Below are positions 11,847 to 19,499 of a stretch of DNA of 24,554 nt, one piece after another. The position numbers were made by a program, and so were the translations under genes. The DNA comes from CAYHDV01 sp047619465. Its GTDB lineage: Bacteria > Patescibacteriota > Minisyncoccia > Phycocordibacterales > CSBR16-119. Location of the stretch: positions 1-24,554 of the forward strand of contig JBLHJW010000012.1 in assembly GCA_047619465.1 (NCBI GenBank), written 5' to 3'. Under the pieces are notes generated by a model. That model ran no database searches, had not been told where the DNA came from, and saw only the letters and a program-made list of their open reading frames with translations. The stretch's first letter is position 1. Every line of letters begins with the position of its first letter.

Positions 11847-12836
11847 CTAGTATTCTTCTGCCTCATCTGCTTCAGCCACAGCATCTATAATTCCTTGAAT
11901 GTTTCCTGCATAGACCTTCGGGATATTTCCCCATGACTTCTTGATTCTATGGTCTGTGATTCTGTCCTGCGGTTCATTGTACGTTCGAATTTTCTCTGAA
12001 CGACTCATGGTACCCACCTGGGAAGATCTGTTTGCTGAGTTCTTCTTGTCTTCTTCTTCTGTCTTGAGCTGAAGTATTTTTTGAGTAAGAATAGCTCTGG
12101 CCTTCTCTCGGTTCTTTAGCTGACTTCTCTCTGCTGTAGACCTCACAGATAGCCCTGTTGGCTTGTGGATGATCCTAACAGCACTTTCCACCTTGTTTAC
12201 ACTCTGACCACCAGCTCCACCAGAACGAGAGGTTTCAACCTCCAAGTCTGTGTCATCTAATTCAAAAGTAACTTTCTTGAATATGGGCATGATTGCCACA
12301 CTGGATGTAGAAGTGTGAATTCTTCCCTGCTTCTCAGTGGCTGGAATTCTCTGTATTCTGTGAACTCCAGTTTCAAAACGAAGAGCCTTGTACACCCCTT
12401 CACCTTTAATCTCTATTGAGACTTCTTTGTATCCTCCGATATCATTTTTGGAATCATCCAGTATTCTCCAGGTCCAGCCTCGCATCTCTGCGTATCTCTC
12501 GTACATTTCAGCAATCTGTCTTGCAAAAAGGCTTGCCTCATCTCCTCCAGCTCCTGCTCGAACTTCAAGCATGATTTCATTTGGAAATTTCTCTTCATCT
12601 TTCTGAGATTTTAATATTTTCTCAATTTGTTCAACATAAGCAGATAGTTGAATTTCAATATTCTTGAGCTCATCAGCCACCATATCTTTCATAGATGGAT
12701 CAGCCTCGATCATTTCCTGATTCTCTTTGTGCTGCTCTTGTAGTTTCTTAATCTCTCCCGCAACAAAAGAACTCTGGTGATCTGCCATGAGTTTTTCAAA
12801 ATCAAAATTTTCTATTTTCTCGTTTATTGATTCCAT
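11847..12836 (-). CDS. prfA: Peptide chain release factor 1
   Basis: 329 residues, somewhat shorter than the usual 355-360, mainly at the N-terminus. The GGQ motif that triggers peptide release is at 209-211 within SGGAGGQSVNKVESA. The stop-codon reading tripeptide is P165-A166-T167 (IQRIPATEKQGRIHTS), the P-x-T form of RF1 (RF2 has SPF), so it reads UAA and UAG. GAGGDEASLF (95-104) is another class I hallmark. The preceding -10 TATCCT (12845-12850) ends 8 nt before the ATG, which suggests a leaderless mRNA. It faces prmC divergently across 86 nt. That is unusual, since the two genes are often co-directional. Confidence 0.97.
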   Translation of the reverse strand: MESINEKIENFDFEKLMADHQSSFVAGEIKKLQEQHKENQEMIEADPSMKDMVADELKNIEIQLSAYVEQIEKILKSQKDEEKFPNEIMLEVRAGAGGDEASLFARQIAEMYERYAEMRGWTWRILDDSKNDIGGYKEVSIEIKGEGVYKALRFETGVHRIQRIPATEKQGRIHTSTSSVAIMPIFKKVTFELDDTDLEVETSRSGGAGGQSVNKVESAVRIIHKPTGLSVRSTAERSQLKNREKARAILTQKILQLKTEEEDKKNSANRSSQVGTMSRSEKIRTYNEPQDRITDHRIKKSWGNIPKVYAGNIQGIIDAVAEADEAEEY

Positions 12837-12844
12837 ATTTCTAT

Positions 12845-12850
12845 AGGATA
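12845..12850 (-). promoter_or_regulatory. Likely -10 box of prfA
   Basis: TATCCT on the minus strand ends 8 nt before the prfA ATG. A TACTAT at about 12852-12857 is an alternative that would give a short leader instead. Confidence 0.4.
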
Positions 12851-12908
12851 CATAGTATTAGCTAGAGTGGCTCCAGTCAACACGTACTTTCATTAGACCA
12901 GTATTTAA

Positions 12909-12914
12909 TATAAT
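12909..12914 (+). promoter_or_regulatory. -10 box of prmC
   Basis: A perfect TATAAT ends 8 nt before the prmC ATG at 12923, so the transcript is probably leaderless. No clear -35 is visible. Confidence 0.6.
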
Positions 12915-12922
12915 ATGACTCC

Positions 12923-13651
12923 ATGAACAAAGAAGCTAAATGGCTAATTGATGAGAAGTATAATGGCCTGGAAAGCGAAGCTTTCCAGGCTGATTTGAAG
13001 CTTCTAGACTCAGGTGTGCCTTTGGCATACATCATAGGAAACATACCTTTTTATAACTGCACCATAGATCTAGAGTACAAACCTTTAATACCAAGGACGG
13101 AGACTGAATACTGGGTACATGAATTCGTAGAAAGTGAACTAACGAAGAAATCCGCTGAAATACTGGATATATTTTCTGGGTCTGGGTGTATAGGAATAGC
13201 AGTTATGAAAAATAGTAACGCTAACGTCGATTTCGCTGAGATTAAAAATGAAAATATCAAGCAAATTGAAAAGAACCTGAAGCTTAATAAGCTACAAGCT
13301 GATATATTCCAGTCCGATGTTTTCAAGTCTATACCTGAAAAAAAATATGACTACATTCTTGCCAATCCACCATACATATCAAAAAACAGAAAATTAAATG
13401 TTCAAGAGTCTGTTTTAAATCATGAAGATCGTTTAGCGCTTTTTACAGAGAATGACGGTTTGTTTTTTATTGAAAAACTAATAAAAGAATCTAAGAAGCA
13501 TCTAAAGAATGGTGGAGAAGTTTATATAGAATATGACTCCTGGCAAACAGAAGAAATAAAGAAGCTTCTATCTCATAGTGAAATATCAAATTTTAAAATT
13601 ATAAGAGACCAGTATAAAAAGGATCGAGTTGTAATATTTTCATATAACTAA
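12923..13651 (+). CDS. prmC: Release factor glutamine methyltransferase (HemK/PrmC)
   Basis: 242 residues, against about 275-285 for the family; the N-terminal helical domain is shortened. Family hallmarks appear in order: GVPLAYIIGNIPFYNCTI (31-48), LIPRTETEYWV (55-65), the SAM-binding loop DIFSGSGCIGIAV (82-94), and NPPYI (148-152), which positions the glutamine substrate. PrmC methylates the Gln of the GGQ motif in RF1/RF2 using SAM. Its target gene prfA is next door and divergent, which supports the assignment. No Shine-Dalgarno site is present. The -10 TATAAT at 12909-12914 predicts a leaderless mRNA. Confidence 0.92.
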   Translation: MNKEAKWLIDEKYNGLESEAFQADLKLLDSGVPLAYIIGNIPFYNCTIDLEYKPLIPRTETEYWVHEFVESELTKKSAEILDIFSGSGCIGIAVMKNSNANVDFAEIKNENIKQIEKNLKLNKLQADIFQSDVFKSIPEKKYDYILANPPYISKNRKLNVQESVLNHEDRLALFTENDGLFFIEKLIKESKKHLKNGGEVYIEYDSWQTEEIKKLLSHSEISNFKIIRDQYKKDRVVIFSYN

Positions 13652-13677
13652 AAAACACGACTTTTGCCGTGTTTTTT
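13650..13677. terminator. Bidirectional terminator between prmC and rpmE
   Basis: AAAAAACACG (13650-13659) pairs with CGTGTTTTTT (13668-13677) around an 8-nt loop. It has T on one strand and A on the other, so it serves both convergent genes. Confidence 0.85.
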
Positions 13678-13692
13678 CCATTAACTTGTTTA

Positions 13693-13947
13693 TTATTTCT
13701 TTTTTGCTGCCATTCTCTTCTTGAACTTGTCTACACGTCCGGCAGTATCAAGTACTTTTTCGTTTCCTGTGTAAAATGGATGAGACGCAGATGAGATCTC
13801 TATTGGATATAGGTCATACTCCTTGCCGTCTTCCCATTTATCTTTGGCTTCTGTCTTTACAGTAGAAAGAATCAGAAACCGTGCTCCAGCGTCTTTATCG
13901 TCGAAGATTACAGGTCTATTATTTGTTGGGTGAATATCAGTTTTCAT
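13693..13947 (-). CDS. rpmE: 50S ribosomal protein L31, type B
   Basis: 84 residues. MKTDIHPTNNRPVIFDD and the block S-S-A-S-H-P-F-Y-T-G with V-D-T/L-D-T-A-G-R-V-D-K-F-K-K-R are the L31 signature. There are no cysteines, so this is the zinc-free (type B) form that replaces the CxxC form. A basic tail, RMAAKKK, closes the protein. L31 bridges the large and small subunits. The start ATG at 13947 is preceded by TACTAT (13956-13961) with 8 nt between and TTGCCT 16 nt further up, and no Shine-Dalgarno site. Confidence 0.95.
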   Translation of the reverse strand: MKTDIHPTNNRPVIFDDKDAGARFLILSTVKTEAKDKWEDGKEYDLYPIEISSASHPFYTGNEKVLDTAGRVDKFKKRMAAKKK

Positions 13948-13955
13948 AAGTTCAA

Positions 13956-13983
13956 ATAGTATCAGATTTTAAAAAAAAGGCAA
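13956..13983 (-). promoter_or_regulatory. Promoter of rpmE, leaderless type
   Basis: On the minus strand: TTGCCT (13983-13978), 16 nt, TACTAT (13961-13956) with a TGA extension. The -10 ends 8 nt before the ATG. Confidence 0.55.
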
Positions 13984-13995
13984 TGGGTATTTAGT

Positions 13996-15351
13996 CTACC
14001 TCTCCAAAATGTCGATCTTTGCTTGGATTTTTGATTTGTGAGCCATTACGGCATTTCCATAAAACATGTTTTTTATATTTGGGGCATAGCATGACCGTCC
14101 AGAGTAGTATTTACAAGCAGCTTCTCTTTCTGCCTCGAATGTTTGCTTATCAGCCCCAAGATCAGAAAGATATGTAGATGAAGCTAGGAAAGCATGTCGT
14201 GGATTCCATGGGTTTGGAATAGTTCCTAGAGATTTTTCAATTCGCTTTGAATACTGCGCCCATGTTGCTGGAATAAATTGTGATACCCCCATAGCTCCTC
14301 CCCATCCTCCCCATGGAGCAGGGCAAGACAGCGGAACACCAACAGGATTCATTCCCAAGTCTTTCATAATTTGTAAGAAAATAGTTTGGTCGTCTCTCCA
14401 AGAGTTATCATTTGGCCCTGGCATTATATCGTACCACTTTCTAGTATCACCAACGCGGTTGCAAGTTCCTACATTTTTACCAATACCTGTTTCCTGAGTT
14501 GCAATAGCAAGCAAGAACGCTGGATCAACACCTGTAACCTTCTCAGCATCCTTTGCAAGGTCATACGCCTGACCAAAAGGTATTCCACCTTCAGGAATAC
14601 CTACCAATTCAAATAGCTGCGCTCGTATATCTGAAGCTTGATCTTCCCTGTTTTGGATTATTATTTCATATACTTTTTCCTGATTCTTGCTTGCTGCAAG
14701 AAGTTTTTCCTCTTCAGCCTTGCTCTTCTCGACTATATTCTTCTGTCGTTCTAGCTCTAGCCTAGCGACTTCCTCTTCACCCTTTTTAGATTCTAGACCC
14801 TTTTTTTCTTGCTCTGTAATGATTTTAACTCCAAGAAGTGAGTCTACTGATTCCTTCAGTGAACGACGTACAAAAACAAAAGAATCAGCATCTCTATAAA
14901 AATCAGACAAACTCTCGCTGGCCAGAACCACATGCAGTACACCTCTGTCATCAAGCTCTCGTGTCTCACGAATAAGTTTTGATATTGAATCTTTTTTCTC
15001 ACTTATATCAGTTAGAAGTGTGCTTACTTTTTTATCTTTTGTCGTTATTTCAGATGAAAGCTTTTTGATCTGCGTATTTCTGTAGCTTATCTTAGACCGT
15101 GCAGTATTCACTTGAGCCTTCAGCTTAAGAACTTCTTGAGAAATACCAACAGAGGTTCCTTTCTGTTCAAGTAATATTTTTTCCTGTCTTTTAATTTCTG
15201 CTTCAAGCTGAACAAGCTCAGCCTCTAGAGCAGCTCTTTCTCCCGAAGTAAGAGCCTCTACGCTTTGAGTAAAAAGGAAGAACGAACCGACAATAAAGAT
15301 CGTCAGTAAAATTGAAAAAATGAGACCAATAGAATTTCTATTTATTTTCAT
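13996..15351 (-). CDS. Secreted coiled-coil lytic transglycosylase
   Basis: 451 residues. A membrane/signal segment at about 8-28 is followed by long coiled coils (about 37-130 and 178-245, for example LEAELVQLEAEIKRQEKILL). The C-terminal SLT-type domain spans about 258-435. The probable catalytic acid is E287 in AIATQETGIG. GWGGAMGVSQFIPATWAQY (349-367) is the MltB/SLT motif that lines the glycan cleft. Four cysteines (297, 343, 413, 421) fit an exported, disulfide-bonded domain. Lytic transglycosylases cleave MurNAc-GlcNAc bonds with formation of 1,6-anhydro-MurNAc. The coiled-coil-plus-hydrolase layout recalls EnvC and PcsB, which FtsEX controls during division; here the effector is a transglycosylase. 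A leaderless-type promoter precedes it (15360-15387). Confidence 0.88.
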   Translation of the reverse strand: MKINRNSIGLIFSILLTIFIVGSFFLFTQSVEALTSGERAALEAELVQLEAEIKRQEKILLEQKGTSVGISQEVLKLKAQVNTARSKISYRNTQIKKLSSEITTKDKKVSTLLTDISEKKDSISKLIRETRELDDRGVLHVVLASESLSDFYRDADSFVFVRRSLKESVDSLLGVKIITEQEKKGLESKKGEEEVARLELERQKNIVEKSKAEEEKLLAASKNQEKVYEIIIQNREDQASDIRAQLFELVGIPEGGIPFGQAYDLAKDAEKVTGVDPAFLLAIATQETGIGKNVGTCNRVGDTRKWYDIMPGPNDNSWRDDQTIFLQIMKDLGMNPVGVPLSCPAPWGGWGGAMGVSQFIPATWAQYSKRIEKSLGTIPNPWNPRHAFLASSTYLSDLGADKQTFEAEREAACKYYSGRSCYAPNIKNMFYGNAVMAHKSKIQAKIDILER

Positions 15352-15359
15352 GGATTTCT

Positions 15360-15387
15360 ATTATACCTTGTAATAAATTAATACCAA
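15360..15387 (-). promoter_or_regulatory. Promoter of the lytic transglycosylase, leaderless type
   Basis: On the minus strand: TTGGTA (15387-15382), 16 nt, perfect TATAAT (15365-15360). The -10 ends 8 nt before the ATG at 15351. Confidence 0.65.
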
Positions 15388-15391
15388 GTAG

Positions 15392-15419
15392 AAAAAACGC
15401 CACATGTTGTATGTGACGT
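15392..15419 (-). terminator. Intrinsic terminator of rplY
   Basis: On the minus strand, ACGTCACAT and ATGTGGCGT pair with one wobble around a 5-nt loop, followed by a T run. It starts 16 nt after the rplY stop and immediately precedes the next promoter. Confidence 0.85.
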
Positions 15420-15435
15420 CTTTATATATTAAATA

Positions 15436-16065
15436 CTACTTGTCCTCAGTTTCCTCATCCTTTCCTTTCTTCTCAACTTTTATATTTGCCATTGCGTCTT
15501 CTGATGATTCTGGCTCAGACTCTTCCTTGGCTATAGTAACAGAGGCAATAACTTTTTCTGGGTCATTTACAAGTTCTACATTTGCAGGAATCTTCAGATC
15601 TTTCAAGTGAATCACAGAGTCTTCATTCTCAAGAAGAGAAAGATCTACTTCGATACTATCTGGGATATTAGCTGGTAGAGCTTTTACTTCTACCTCATAA
15701 AGTGTTTTTGTGATAATTCCTCCAGCTCTTTCAGCTTCTGAAGCTCCAACGAATTCAAACGGTACAGCAACTTCAATAGGCTTGTTTGTATCGATAGCTA
15801 GGAAGTCAACATGCGTGATTGAGTTTGATACTGGATGACGAGAAACGTCATGAACCAATACATCAACCTTCTCGCCTTCAACATCTAAAGTAAATGTTTG
15901 ACTCTCCCCAACCTGGTCGTAAATTATGCCAAATTCTTTAAGATTAAGGGTTACAGATGTTGATTCTTTTCCCATTCCATAGAACACAGCAGGCAAAAGA
16001 CCTTCTGCACGCATAGCGTCTAGGCTCTCTTTTGTATTTCGGTTTTTTCCGTTTAGTGTTGTCAT
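15436..16065 (-). CDS. rplY: 50S ribosomal protein L25 (CTC/TL5 form)
   Basis: 209 residues, the long two-domain CTC form. The N-terminal 5S-rRNA-binding domain (about 1-92) has the signature L-R-A-E-G-L-L-P-A-V-F-Y-G and the segment VHDVSRHPVSNSITHVDFLA. The C-terminal beta domain has VPFEFVGASEAERAGGI and the HLKDLKIPANVEL block. A Glu/Lys-rich tail ends the protein. L25 binds 5S rRNA in the central protuberance. It is a one-gene unit with a leaderless-type promoter (TTGATT - 16 nt - TACAAT, 7 nt from the ATG) and its own terminator. Confidence 0.95.
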   Translation of the reverse strand: MTTLNGKNRNTKESLDAMRAEGLLPAVFYGMGKESTSVTLNLKEFGIIYDQVGESQTFTLDVEGEKVDVLVHDVSRHPVSNSITHVDFLAIDTNKPIEVAVPFEFVGASEAERAGGIITKTLYEVEVKALPANIPDSIEVDLSLLENEDSVIHLKDLKIPANVELVNDPEKVIASVTIAKEESEPESSEDAMANIKVEKKGKDEETEDK

Positions 16066-16072
16066 GCGGGAT

Positions 16073-16100
16073 ATTGTACACGAAATGATTGAAGAATCAA
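16073..16100 (-). promoter_or_regulatory. Promoter of rplY, leaderless type
   Basis: On the minus strand: TTGATT (16100-16095), 16 nt, TACAAT (16078-16073). The -10 ends 7 nt before the ATG. Confidence 0.6.
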
Positions 16101-16181
16101 GCTTTTGTGATCAAACGTAATAATAAAATACCTCATGGTTAATGTTATTTATTCAATGGTTAAATGCTGATTTTTGTTAGA

Positions 16182-16397
16182 ATGAACAAAACTAAGCTAA
16201 ATATCCCCATTCCAAAGAATGTTGTTGCTATTCCTCTTGTTTTTGTGTGTTTGCTCATAATAATAGTTTTTTGTCTTAACTACTATTTGAGACGATCATA
16301 TATAGGAAATCTTACAAAAATTTACAAAAGTTTATTTTCTTTCCACGCATCGTCACCAAACATGGTAACCCTATGGAACATCAGACACTACCTTTAA
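16182..16397 (+). CDS. Possible small single-helix membrane protein
   Basis: 71 residues from the ATG at 16182; an upstream in-frame ATG at 16164 would add six. One strong hydrophobic segment, VVAIPLVFVCLLIIIVFCLN, lies between a Lys-rich start and a basic loop (RRSYIGNLTKIYK). It is the only open frame in the otherwise empty 328 bp between rplY and the propeller gene. It shows no convincing promoter, ribosome binding site or terminator, and its stop overlaps the end of the opposing gene. It may be real or a chance frame in AT-rich DNA. Confidence 0.35.
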   Translation: MNKTKLNIPIPKNVVAIPLVFVCLLIIIVFCLNYYLRRSYIGNLTKIYKSLFSFHASSPNMVTLWNIRHYL

Positions 16398-17401
16398 TTT
16401 TCTAAATCAAGACCGTGAACCGCTTCCCGATTGTTACTTGAGATATTAACCGAAACCATAGCTTCTCCTGATTTAGAATCATATAGAGTAACCGTTGCTG
16501 GTGAAGATCCACCTATGTAATAGTTTTTGTTCCAGCGAACAAGTCCTCGAGCAAATCGCTGTCGTGCTAGCTTTGGATCGTAATCACTCATTGGTATTTT
16601 TGCTTCAGGAACAAGAATACGAACTTCCTTGTTTGTTTGAAGATCTCGTACAACTATAGATTCTGCCTTAGTTGCATTGTAGTACAGCACGTCATCATCA
16701 ATAGTTGGATTATGCGTCTGCCGCTCAATAAGAAAAGCTTTTTGCACTTTTAGATTTACTTTTGTAAATGAAAGAAGATATGGCAATGTAGTACCTGAAA
16801 AAAATATCTTTTCGTCTCGAACGCAAACGTTATTGATGTGCAAAAGATCAAAACTAGAAGGACTTTTTTTGCTGGTAATATTTGGATTAAAGGCTTCTAT
16901 TTTCCAAAGATGATGCCAAAGAGGGAAAGTCCACTGGCCAATTTTTCTTGTGTATGTAGGGAAATGTTTGAAAGGCAACCTAAAAACCTGAGGGAAACCT
17001 GAATTAAGATTATAGCCAGTGGTAAATTCATGTGTTTTTAGATCAAAGACAATAATACAACCCATGGCTGTAGAGCTTATATATAGTGAGTTTTTATTGA
17101 GGCTTACTTCGTGAATAGATTGTAGATACTTATTTTTGTATTCATGGAGTAGTTTAAAATCCTGAGAAAATTCCAGAAGGCTGTCAGTGGTGGTAGCGTA
17201 CCATTTATTTTCAAATTGAATAACACCCCGAAGACCACGGTCGCCTCCACGTCCCAACCAGTCAATCTCAGTGTCTTCGTATGAAAAAAGTTTTTCCCAG
17301 GTTTTAGTTTCAAGATTCACCCGATACAAAGAGCCGTGACTTTCACCCTTTTTAGACATTCTAACAACTGTTGAGCATATAATAGTCGGAAGTGTATTCA
17401 T
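16394..17401 (-). CDS. Beta-propeller-like protein, unknown function
   Basis: 335 residues from the ATG at 17401. An in-frame ATG at 17419 adds six residues but lies inside the predicted -10 box (TACAAT at 17410-17415), so the shorter form is preferred. Repeated blade-like units of strand, G-x-W/Y and strand occur: GVIQFENKWYATTTDSLLEF, NSLYISSTAMGCIIVFDLKT, DEKIFFSGTTLPYLLSF, TIDDDVLYYNATKAESIVVR, NKNYYIGGSSPATVTLYD. I see no signal peptide or catalytic motif. It loosely resembles six-bladed SMP-30/YncE-like or DUF4915-type proteins; that family assignment is tentative. It stands alone between rplY and the FAD oxidase. Confidence 0.8.
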   Translation of the reverse strand: MNTLPTIICSTVVRMSKKGESHGSLYRVNLETKTWEKLFSYEDTEIDWLGRGGDRGLRGVIQFENKWYATTTDSLLEFSQDFKLLHEYKNKYLQSIHEVSLNKNSLYISSTAMGCIIVFDLKTHEFTTGYNLNSGFPQVFRLPFKHFPTYTRKIGQWTFPLWHHLWKIEAFNPNITSKKSPSSFDLLHINNVCVRDEKIFFSGTTLPYLLSFTKVNLKVQKAFLIERQTHNPTIDDDVLYYNATKAESIVVRDLQTNKEVRILVPEAKIPMSDYDPKLARQRFARGLVRWNKNYYIGGSSPATVTLYDSKSGEAMVSVNISSNNREAVHGLDLEN

Positions 17402-17409
17402 TGCATGAT

Positions 17410-17418
17410 ATTGTATCA
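17410..17418 (-). promoter_or_regulatory. Extended -10 of the propeller gene
   Basis: TGATACAAT on the minus strand ends 8 nt before the ATG at 17401. It fixes the start choice and predicts a leaderless mRNA. Confidence 0.5.
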
Positions 17419-17497
17419 TGCTAATTTTTATCTAATAGCCACTTGAGATCACTAGGTCTAGATTTTAAAAAAGCCTCAAGAACTTGCCAGCGATTTT

Positions 17498-19168
17498 TTA
17501 TTTTCCGTCAGCAATGTGATCTTCTAAGAACTTCAAACTTCCTCCAACTTTTTTACCAGGGTTAAAGATGTTGAGTGGGTCAAAGGTGTCTTTTATTTCT
17601 TGGAAAATTTCCATTGCTTTTTCACCGTAGATCATCGGCAAATATGGTGTTCGAATAATTCCGTCATTGTGTTCACCAGTCAGAGATCCGTGGAACTCTT
17701 TTACCAGCTCATAAACCTTTGGGGTAACATCTAGAATTGTTTTCTTGGTATTAGGATTATCAAAATCCATGATAGGGATTATGTGCAAGTTCCCTTGCCC
17801 AATATGCCCAGCAACGGTATAAAGAAGATCATACTCATCCAGTATCTTTATGAGTCTGGGTAAATATTCCGGTAAATATTTTGGATCTATAACTATGTCA
17901 TCTATAAATGGCGCAGTTCTACTTCCTGTGCTTTTATCTTTTGAGTGCTCTGTTAGAAGCTTGAAACTATCATGTCGAATCTGCCAGTACTTCTCAGCCT
18001 CAGCTGGAGAAGAAACTACGCGAGACCGAACTCCTTTGATTTTTTGAATTGTTTTTTTTGCCTCTGTTGCTTTGAATTTTACATCAGCTTTATCATCACC
18101 AGAATACTCAGAAAGAACAATCAGCTTTGGCATGCCTCCAAAAACACCCATGAAGAACTCCGGCACGAAACGAAATCCAAATTTTATAAGACCCCAAAAC
18201 CCCTTGTCAGCAACCATATCTCCAAAGAATTTGGTCGCAAATTTTAGAGTGTTATCGTCATAAACTTCAAGAGTGTCTGGCTTAGTTTCAAGTAGGGCTG
18301 ACACAAGTTCTGGTACGGGCTCAAAGCTTTTCAGAAAAGACACCATCATTGTAGAAGTTTTTGGCTTTGGAGTGAGTTTGTAGGTTATCTCAGTGATAAT
18401 TCCAGTTGTTCCCTGAGCTCCCACAACAAGCTTTGTCAGATCAAACATCTGAGTCCCTTCATTCCATACATCCCATATTAAATATCCAGAACTGTTCTTG
18501 GCTGTTTTTGGTTTTGCTTCAGCTATTTCATTCTTTGCTCGTTGAGTTAGGTTCCAAATTTTCTGATAAATATTACCTTCGAGGTCGTTTTGAAGGCTCT
18601 TTGCTTTTACAACATCTTTTGTAACTGATTTGAATTCAACTTCTTTTCCATCCTCAAGAACAACCTTTAAACTTTTGACCCAGTCTTTGTTTTGACCGTA
18701 TCGAAGAGAGAGTTCACCTGCTCCATTGTTGGCAACCATACCACCCACAGCGCAAATATATTTTGAGGCTGGAAAGCAAGGCATCATCACTCCAAGCTTA
18801 TCTGTCTCTGTTTCCAAGTCTCGGTAGTATGTTCCAGGCAGTAGCGTAGCCTCTTCCTTGTTGACAGAAAGTACCCCTTTCATGTACCGAGTGACATCTA
18901 TTATGATAGAGTCGTTTAACGGCCCTCCAGACATATCTGTCCCAGCGGCTCGAGCAGTTAGTGACAAATCTGACCATTTTTGTGTTTTCTTTTTCTTAGC
19001 AACAAAAGACACCAGCTCTTGAATATCTCTTGAATTTCTTGGATATACAATCATCTTTGGCATTACTTCAAATAGACTCCAATCATGGCTAGCCTTCTTC
19101 AGATCAAGAGTGTCTAAAACGACATCTCCAGAAAAAAACTTCTCAATTTGAGCCTTTAGTTCTTCCAT
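17498..19168 (-). CDS. GlcD/D-lactate-dehydrogenase-type FAD-linked oxidase
   Basis: 556 residues, soluble. The N-terminal PCMH FAD-binding domain (about 35-270) shows PRNSRDIQELVSFV, TARAAGTDMSGGPL (the pyrophosphate loop), PGTYYRDLE, AVGGMVANNGAGELSLRYG and VVGAQGTTGIITEI. The C-terminal FAD-oxidase domain carries GHIGQGNLHIIP (454-465), GEHNDG (498-503) and the terminal FDPLNIFNPGKKVG. The family oxidises 2-hydroxy acids such as D-lactate or glycolate. Two usually conserved motifs (GHxGDGNxH and GEHGxG) are altered here at Q458 and N501, so the substrate is uncertain. No Fe-S domain is fused. It is a one-gene unit with TATACT (19177-19182) 8 nt before its ATG. Confidence 0.88.
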   Translation of the reverse strand: MEELKAQIEKFFSGDVVLDTLDLKKASHDWSLFEVMPKMIVYPRNSRDIQELVSFVAKKKKTQKWSDLSLTARAAGTDMSGGPLNDSIIIDVTRYMKGVLSVNKEEATLLPGTYYRDLETETDKLGVMMPCFPASKYICAVGGMVANNGAGELSLRYGQNKDWVKSLKVVLEDGKEVEFKSVTKDVVKAKSLQNDLEGNIYQKIWNLTQRAKNEIAEAKPKTAKNSSGYLIWDVWNEGTQMFDLTKLVVGAQGTTGIITEITYKLTPKPKTSTMMVSFLKSFEPVPELVSALLETKPDTLEVYDDNTLKFATKFFGDMVADKGFWGLIKFGFRFVPEFFMGVFGGMPKLIVLSEYSGDDKADVKFKATEAKKTIQKIKGVRSRVVSSPAEAEKYWQIRHDSFKLLTEHSKDKSTGSRTAPFIDDIVIDPKYLPEYLPRLIKILDEYDLLYTVAGHIGQGNLHIIPIMDFDNPNTKKTILDVTPKVYELVKEFHGSLTGEHNDGIIRTPYLPMIYGEKAMEIFQEIKDTFDPLNIFNPGKKVGGSLKFLEDHIADGK

Positions 19169-19176
19169 ATATATGA

Positions 19177-19182
19177 AGTATA
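19177..19182 (-). promoter_or_regulatory. -10 box of the FAD oxidase gene
   Basis: TATACT on the minus strand ends 8 nt before the ATG. A TTGGGT about 18 nt upstream could be the -35. Confidence 0.5.
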
Positions 19183-19218
19183 TCTTACTTTACTCAAATT
19201 ACCCAAACCTCTATTCCG

Positions 19219-19227
19219 TGTTACAAT
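19219..19227 (+). promoter_or_regulatory. Extended -10 of the 19234-21674 operon
   Basis: TGTTACAAT ends 6 nt before the ATG at 19234, so transcription should begin at the start codon. Confidence 0.55.
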
Positions 19228-19233
19228 TTGTCC

Positions 19234-19485
19234 ATGAATGAATCTTTAGATAGCAACCTGCGAACCGCAGAGAAAGCTGAAGCAGATGAACGAATAAAAG
19301 AAGGAATACAACGAGCCCTTGATCAAACCTATGGGGATTTAGAGTTTCTAGGTTTTTATGGTGAACCAAAGTCGGCCTATCTAAAGAGACACGTAGATGA
19401 ACCAGCCTCAAAGAAACACTTTGAAGAAATTAAGGCAAGATTACAAGAGTTAGAAGAAGATGGAAAGATTGACCTAGCAGCTTAA
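19234..19485 (+). CDS. Small acidic helical protein, unknown function
   Basis: 83 residues from the ATG at 19234; an in-frame TTG at 19228 is rejected because it lies next to the predicted -10. The sequence is helical and acidic (TAEKAEADERIKEGIQRALD; EEIKARLQELEEDGKIDLAA) with a central aromatic patch, LEFLGFYGEPKSAYLKRH. No family is recognised. It is the first gene of a plus-strand operon, 14 nt ahead of the PfkB kinase, so a link to that enzyme is possible but not shown. Confidence 0.75.
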   Translation: MNESLDSNLRTAEKAEADERIKEGIQRALDQTYGDLEFLGFYGEPKSAYLKRHVDEPASKKHFEEIKARLQELEEDGKIDLAA

Positions 19486-19499
19486 CTTAAATTATATAT

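Noticed and set aside
11847..12836. Recoded UGA (as in Gracilibacteria/Absconditabacteria), given only RF1 in view
   Set aside because: Several genes end in TGA followed at once by terminators (1231-1233, 3118-3120, 5996-5998), so TGA acts as a stop.
14386..14899. Overlapping plus-strand frames of 70-76 residues
   Set aside because: They are antisense to the coiled-coil and catalytic parts of the lytic transglycosylase and reflect its codon pattern.
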